Positions 59,510 through 64,000 of a DNA stretch of 64,000 nt are shown in pieces. The notes under the pieces are model-generated. The model was not told where the DNA came from, ran no database searches, and was given only the letters and a program-made list of their open reading frames with translations. A program made the position numbers and the translations under genes. The stretch comes from Maritalea sp051251695 (GTDB taxonomy: Bacteria; Pseudomonadota; Alphaproteobacteria; Rhizobiales; Devosiaceae): the NCBI RefSeq assembly GCF_051251695.1, contig NZ_JBPOEU010000007.1, positions 1 to 64,000 on the forward strand. Direction: 5' to 3'. Position 1 is the first letter of the stretch. Each line of letters starts with the position of its first letter.

Positions 59510-60982
59510 ATGGCCAAAGTCCTGATTATCGACGATGATCCCGTGCAATGCCGCCTTAGTGCAGAGATTTTAAAAGCAAATGGTTACGAGGCAATCGACG
59601 TTTTGTCGGGTGCTGAGGGCCTAGAGATTTTGGCTGAAGACGAAATTGATGCGCTGATTTTGGATTTGATCATGCCCGAGATGGACGGCATGGGCGTTAT
59701 GGCTGAAATGAAAAAACGCGGCATGAATCACCCCGTTATTGTTCAAACTGCAAATTCATCTATCGAAACCATTGTTACCGCCATGCGGCACGGCGCAGTT
59801 GACTTTTTTGTCAAACCCGTTGCCCCCGAACGTTTGGTCATTTCGCTGCAAAACGCTCTAAAACGGCAGAGCTTAGAAACGTGCCTGCGCACAGAGCAAA
59901 ACCGGCTGTCTGGCCAGTTTGGCTTTGATGACATCATCACAAAATCTCCTGTTATGGATCGGGTAAAACAGCTTGGGCTAAAAGCGGGTGCCAGCAATAT
60001 TCCTGTTCTCATCGAAGGGGAAAGCGGCACCGGTAAAGAACTGATCGCCCGCGCTATTCAAAGCGCATCAAAACGCGCAAACAAACCTTTTATCACCGTA
60101 AACTGCGGCGCAATCCCTGCCAATCTTGTTGAATCCATTCTTTTTGGACACAAAAAGGGGTCGTTCACCGGGGCGACCACCGATCAAAAAGGTAAGTTCC
60201 AAGAAGCAGATGGCGGCACGCTATTTTTGGACGAAATCGGCGAGCTTCCACTCGACATGCAAGTGAAGCTACTGCGCGCATTACAAGAGGGTGAAGTCGA
60301 ACCTATTGGCGCGACGAAAATCGAAAAAGTAGATGTTCGAATTGTTTCAGCCACCAACAAACGGCTGCTTAATTTGACCAAAGAAGGTCATTTTCGCGAA
60401 GACCTATATTACCGTCTAAATGTGTTTCCGATCTACTTGCCCCCTCTAAGGGAGAGAATGAACGATTTGGACGCACTGGTTAGCCATTTCATCACCCGTT
60501 TCGCCGCACAAGAGGGACGCCAAATCTCGCAATGCGACCCCCAAGCCATGCAATTGCTCAAAAAATTCGCGTGGCCTGGGAATGTAAGGCAGCTCGAAAA
60601 CACCGTTTATCGCGCTGTTGTGTTGGCGACCAATTCTATATTGCAGGTCGACGACTTCCCCCAAATCCGCGCATCGATTGACGGCACTGATGCCATGAGG
60701 GCTGAGTTGGCAAATCAACCTCAACTCGTTCGCCCGGTTCATATTGATGACCTATCCGCACCAAATCCATCTCAAGCATCAACAGTAGAGACCGTTGCCG
60801 ACCGATTTATCGCAACAAATGGCGAAATTGCGCCGCTCGACCATGTTGAAAGAGATTTGATCGCTTTTGCCCTAGATCAACATCAGGGCAGAATGAGCGC
60901 TGTTGCGCGCGCATTGGGCATCGGGCGATCAACTTTGTATCGAAAACTCAAAGAATACGACCTCGAAGAAAACGCAGCTTAA
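59510..60982 (+). CDS. Sigma-54-dependent response regulator (NtrC family)
   Basis: The 490-residue protein has a receiver (DDD at 8-10, phospho-acceptor D52, K102). An AAA+ domain follows (Walker A GESGTGKE 170-177; GSFTGA 217-222, a Ser variant of GAFTGA; Walker B GTLFLDEIG 236-244). A Fis-type HTH (~455-485, RMSAVARALGIGRSTLYRKL) ends it. It activates sigma-54 promoters after phosphorylation by an unlinked kinase. The ATG has no clear Shine-Dalgarno. A CtrA-type box lies upstream, linking it to the cell cycle if real. Confidence 0.92.
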   Translation: MAKVLIIDDDPVQCRLSAEILKANGYEAIDVLSGAEGLEILAEDEIDALILDLIMPEMDGMGVMAEMKKRGMNHPVIVQTANSSIETIVTAMRHGAVDFFVKPVAPERLVISLQNALKRQSLETCLRTEQNRLSGQFGFDDIITKSPVMDRVKQLGLKAGASNIPVLIEGESGTGKELIARAIQSASKRANKPFITVNCGAIPANLVESILFGHKKGSFTGATTDQKGKFQEADGGTLFLDEIGELPLDMQVKLLRALQEGEVEPIGATKIEKVDVRIVSATNKRLLNLTKEGHFREDLYYRLNVFPIYLPPLRERMNDLDALVSHFITRFAAQEGRQISQCDPQAMQLLKKFAWPGNVRQLENTVYRAVVLATNSILQVDDFPQIRASIDGTDAMRAELANQPQLVRPVHIDDLSAPNPSQASTVETVADRFIATNGEIAPLDHVERDLIAFALDQHQGRMSAVARALGIGRSTLYRKLKEYDLEENAA

Positions 60983-61167
60983 CGTCAAATCCTGCATTTC
61001 ATTCTTTTTCCAGTAACATTTATGCGAAATACTTGGCTTCGACATAATCTCAGCGTATAAATCGCCAACATTTTGCATTTGTTGAATGCGTTAAGTTTGT
61101 GGCGCAACGCTGGAAACTTCGTCTATCGCAAGCTAATGAAGGCTTTTGAGGACTTTGAGGGAAAAAA

Positions 61168-62820
61168 ATGCGCTGTAAAATTCGGTCACTGATTCTCGGT
61201 TTAAGCCTAGCCAGTTTAACTGCCTTTAGCGCGAATGCCCAAGAAATGGTGTTGGTAAACGGTATCGAGGCGACCCGTGTCGTTATCGGCCCTGCAACAT
61301 CTCCATTGGCCAAAATCATCAAATCTGGTTTGCGCGACGACTACTATGGCGCAAAAGCCGGGTCGCGGGTTTGGACGAATGCGCAAGGTCTTTACTATTT
61401 TTATGGCGCGCGCAACTTCGAACCACTTTGGCTAGAAGATAATGGCGACAAAGTCGCATTCTCACAAAAAGCGCTTGGCATTCTCAGCCTGTTTGAAAAA
61501 GCTGATGCCGAAGGATTGCGCCCCGCTGACTATTTGACACCAGCTCTAAACATCGACGCAGCTCAAAATGACCCGCAGCTTTTAGCGCAAGTGGAAACGG
61601 CATTTTCCGATGCCGCCATTCTTTATGCCAAACACGCATCAGGTGGACGAATTCTGCCCGGCGCAGTTTCAAGCTCAATCACATTACGGCCTACCCGTGT
61701 GGACTTGGCAAAATTGCGCGTTGACCTTGTTAGCGCCAAAGATCCGGCTCAATTGCTACAAAACATGCATCCAACACATGTAGAGTTTAAAGCGCTACGC
61801 GCCGAGCTTGCAAAAAAAATGACTGGCCCAGAAATTGACCAGATCATCGTGCCCGACGGCAAATTGATGAAAGTGGGTAAATCTGACCCACGGATGCCAA
61901 TTTTGCGCGAACGGTTGCAAATCGAACTGCTTGACCCCAGCAGCGAATTTATTTTTGATCAGGCTGCCGTAGACGCCGTAAAAGATTTTCAAACTTCAAT
62001 TGGCTTGATTGCTGATGGCGTAATTGGCCCTGCAACAGTGGCGGCGCTAAACGGTGCCCATGGTGCAAGCGTTGAAGATATTGTCGCCAATATGGAACGC
62101 TGGCGATGGATGCCCAAAAATTTGGGCGATTTTCACGTTTTCGTCAATATTCCTGAATTCCGTCTGCAGGTCAGAAAATCCGGCGTCGTGCAACACGCAA
62201 CACGCGTGGTGGTTGGAAAACCGAAGCATAAAACACCCGTATTTTCGGACGAAATTGAACATGTTGTGGTCAATCCTTACTGGAACGTCCCCTATTCAAT
62301 CGCCACAAAAGAACTGCTGCCGAGCGCCAATGGCAACCCCGGCTATTTCGATGCTCGCAATTATGAATTGCTCGCCGGTGGCAAAGTCATCAATGCATCG
62401 TCCGTTGATTGGGCGAACATCAACCCGAAAAAACCACCTTTCCGCATCCGGCAACGTCCCGGGCGCGGCAATGCGCTAGGGACCATCAAATTCCTTTTCC
62501 CAAACCAGCACTCTGTTTATCTGCACGACACGCCTTCCAAGTCATTGTTCGGACGTACCTATCGCGCATTTTCACATGGCTGCGTGCGCGTCCACAACCC
62601 GCTTGAATTCGCCAACGCGTTGTTGCGGTATGAACCCTCGCTCGATCTTAAAAAGATCAAGGGCATGATGGGCGGCTCGGAAAAATGGAACAATCTTGGC
62701 GACCATATCCCGGTTCACCTCGCCTATTTCACCTTGCGAATTGGTGATGATGGAACAGTGCGCAGCTATGGTGACGTTTATGGCCATCACAAAAAGCTCC
62801 TTTCACTTTTAAACTCGTAA
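61168..62820 (+). CDS. L,D-transpeptidase (YcbB-like) with PG-binding domain
   Basis: The 550-residue exported protein has a signal peptide (~1-24, ending SANA). The Cys active site SHGCVRVHNP lies near residues 468-478, typical of YkuD L,D-transpeptidases. An upstream PG_binding_1-like segment is visible (VKDFQTSIGLIADGVIGPATVA). It makes 3-3 cross-links in peptidoglycan. GAGGGAAA precedes the ATG. It lies upstream of the DUF882 peptidase gene on the same strand. Confidence 0.92.
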   Translation: MRCKIRSLILGLSLASLTAFSANAQEMVLVNGIEATRVVIGPATSPLAKIIKSGLRDDYYGAKAGSRVWTNAQGLYYFYGARNFEPLWLEDNGDKVAFSQKALGILSLFEKADAEGLRPADYLTPALNIDAAQNDPQLLAQVETAFSDAAILYAKHASGGRILPGAVSSSITLRPTRVDLAKLRVDLVSAKDPAQLLQNMHPTHVEFKALRAELAKKMTGPEIDQIIVPDGKLMKVGKSDPRMPILRERLQIELLDPSSEFIFDQAAVDAVKDFQTSIGLIADGVIGPATVAALNGAHGASVEDIVANMERWRWMPKNLGDFHVFVNIPEFRLQVRKSGVVQHATRVVVGKPKHKTPVFSDEIEHVVVNPYWNVPYSIATKELLPSANGNPGYFDARNYELLAGGKVINASSVDWANINPKKPPFRIRQRPGRGNALGTIKFLFPNQHSVYLHDTPSKSLFGRTYRAFSHGCVRVHNPLEFANALLRYEPSLDLKKIKGMMGGSEKWNNLGDHIPVHLAYFTLRIGDDGTVRSYGDVYGHHKKLLSLLNS

Positions 62821-63095
62821 GACCCGGCTATATTCCTCTGCCTAGCCCCGCCAATATTCTGGGTCGGGCAGATTGACGCATATGCCTTGGTTCAGCCTCT
62901 TTTCTCACCCATATAAAAGAGGTAAGTTGAGTTTTGTGCTAAATGAATTAGGGGCAAAGGACGCGTCTTTTATCGTTAACAAATTCTCATCTTATTTCGG
63001 TTAAGATGATTAAAATTTGTAGAGTAAAAGGCGTCCAAAAAGTGTTGGGTATATTGGGCAGATTTAGGGCAAACGCCAAGTTTCAGGCAAACATT
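62821..63095. other. Intergenic region
   Basis: I see no gene here. TTAAC (62978) and GGTTAAG..ATTAAAA (63000-63015) are CtrA-like half-sites but lack the exact N7 spacing. The promoter of the downstream DUF882 gene should lie here. Confidence 0.5.
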
Positions 63096-64000
63096 ATGAA
63101 GCGTGCGTTTATTTTGTTAGCAGCAACCGTGCTTGCGGTGGTCAGTATTGCTGGACCGGCAATGGCTGCACGCGATCGCACCTTGTACCTTTATTATACC
63201 CACACCAAAGAAACCGCCAAAATCACCTTTAAGCGCAATGGCCGCTATGACAAAAAAGGTTTAGCCCAGCTCAATGCATTTTTGCGCGACTGGCGACGTA
63301 ATGAACCCACCAAAATGGACCCCCGTCTTTTTGATTTGATCTGGGAAGTCTATCAAGACGTTGGCGCCAAAAAACCAGTTCACGTTGTTTCCGCTTACCG
63401 TTCGCCAAAAACCAACGAAATGTTGCGGTCACGCTCCAGCGCTGTGGCGAAAAACTCTAACCACACGCGCGGCTTGGCGATGGATTTTTTCATTCCCGGT
63501 GTCCCAATTTCCAAATTGCGACGAGCGGCGATGAAAAAGCAAATGGGCGGTGTTGGATATTATCCAACATCCGGCAGCCCATTTGTTCATCTTGATACGG
63601 GCAGCGTTCGCGCATGGCCACGCATGACCACGGCTCAACTGAAAAAGGTTTTCCCCAAGGGCAAAACCATGCACATACCATCCAACGGTGTTGTGCTTTC
63701 CAAAGCCGGATACGCCAAAGCAAAGGCAGACTACAGACGCTGCAAGCAAATCCCTTGTAATGGGACCACACGCGTTGCTAGCCTTCAAAAAGACGATAAT
63801 GATGCAGGCTCAGGCCGCACATTGATGGACGTTTTGTTTGGTCGCAACAAAGACGATGTTAAAGTTGCAAAAGCGCCTGCACAACGGGCCGTACAATCTC
63901 AAGTGATCAAGGTCGCAGCATTGGGGCAACTTCCCCCAAGCCGCCCTGTTGCCCTGCAAACACCAAATTTAAATACCGCCCCGGCGCAAGCGGAACTGGC
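63096..64000 (+). CDS. DUF882/M15-like peptidoglycan peptidase (partial, cut by window end)
   Basis: The frame from ATG 63096 stays open to the window end (301 codons). It has a signal peptide (VVSIAGPAMA, cleavage near residue 24). The zinc-peptidase motif follows: VSAYRSPKTNEML, SNHTRGLAMD (H123, D130), and the second His in PFVHLDTGS (H165). This matches the DUF882/peptidase M15_2 (YcbK-like) group that trims murein. A long Lys/Ala-rich tail follows. With the L,D-transpeptidase upstream it suggests a peptidoglycan-remodelling pair. Confidence 0.85.
   Translation, partial: MKRAFILLAATVLAVVSIAGPAMAARDRTLYLYYTHTKETAKITFKRNGRYDKKGLAQLNAFLRDWRRNEPTKMDPRLFDLIWEVYQDVGAKKPVHVVSAYRSPKTNEMLRSRSSAVAKNSNHTRGLAMDFFIPGVPISKLRRAAMKKQMGGVGYYPTSGSPFVHLDTGSVRAWPRMTTAQLKKVFPKGKTMHIPSNGVVLSKAGYAKAKADYRRCKQIPCNGTTRVASLQKDDNDAGSGRTLMDVLFGRNKDDVKVAKAPAQRAVQSQVIKVAALGQLPPSRPVALQTPNLNTAPAQAEL

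Overview
The window looks like a chromosomal segment of an alphaproteobacterium, most likely of the order Hyphomicrobiales (Rhizobiales). The call rests on gene neighbourhoods typical of that group: zapA / 6S RNA / 5-formyl-THF cyclo-ligase, tkt-gap-pgk-(fba), the pntAa-pntAb-pntB set with an aa3-oxidase subunit IV gene upstream, ABC transporter / rpmE / DUF1465, DUF1192 / quinone oxidoreductase / trcR (DUF1013), and CtrA-type boxes (TTAA-N7-TTAA). Base composition looks roughly balanced by eye, which would fit a marine or low-GC member; I cannot name the species.

Layout. 1-786 is non-coding and holds two imperfect copies of a ~295 bp repeat. 787-4061 carries a PRC-barrel protein, a hydrolase and a Zur-box-controlled CobW GTPase. 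4062-6295 is an accessory stretch with decayed sequence plus an AT-rich two-gene receiver/HATPase module. 6348-11315 holds ymdB-like, fcl, 6S RNA, a phytanoyl-CoA-dioxygenase/AraC pair inserted between 6S and zapA, a VOC protein bracketed by a 149 bp direct repeat, zapA and a DUF4164 gene. 11548-15935 is tkt-gap-pgk. 16005-22972 is an accessory block rich in zinc-free MDR oxidoreductases with HxlR and XRE regulators, splitting pgk from fba (23282). 24520-27662 is a ThiE-like gene, a Sel1 protein, efp and an inositol monophosphatase. 27779-33774 holds stress and housekeeping genes, including an ExbB/MotB-like pair. 33775-34353 is repeat-rich. 34354-39974 holds an ABC exporter, rpmE, DUF1465, a candidate sRNA, an amidase and an AraC/GyrI regulator. 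40006-49585 holds two DUF1192-like genes, a quinone oxidoreductase, trcR, a Kef antiporter with a possible leader peptide, LigT, TauE, two DUF465 genes, a kinase-like gene, purEK and rpsU. 49668-59096 holds a FrnE-like protein, two hydrolases, MarR/cytochrome b561, pntB-pntAb-pntAa, aa3 subunit IV and pepF. 59510-64000 holds a sigma-54 regulator, an L,D-transpeptidase and a DUF882 peptidase cut by the window edge.

How it fits together. Central carbon metabolism (tkt, gap, pgk, fba), proton-driven NADPH supply (pnt), purine synthesis (purEK), translation (efp, rpmE, rpsU, 6S RNA) and cell-cycle/envelope functions (zapA, trcR, LDT, DUF882) form the conserved backbone. Accessory cassettes are set into it. 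The strongest candidates for something undescribed are the receiver/HATPase pair at 4611-6295, the duplication-flanked VOC insert at 9894-10690, a minus-strand sRNA with an anti-Shine-Dalgarno motif and a CtrA box at 37465-37598, and a structured leader with an overlapping mini-ORF before the Kef antiporter. All functional assignments come from reading motifs; no database search was possible.
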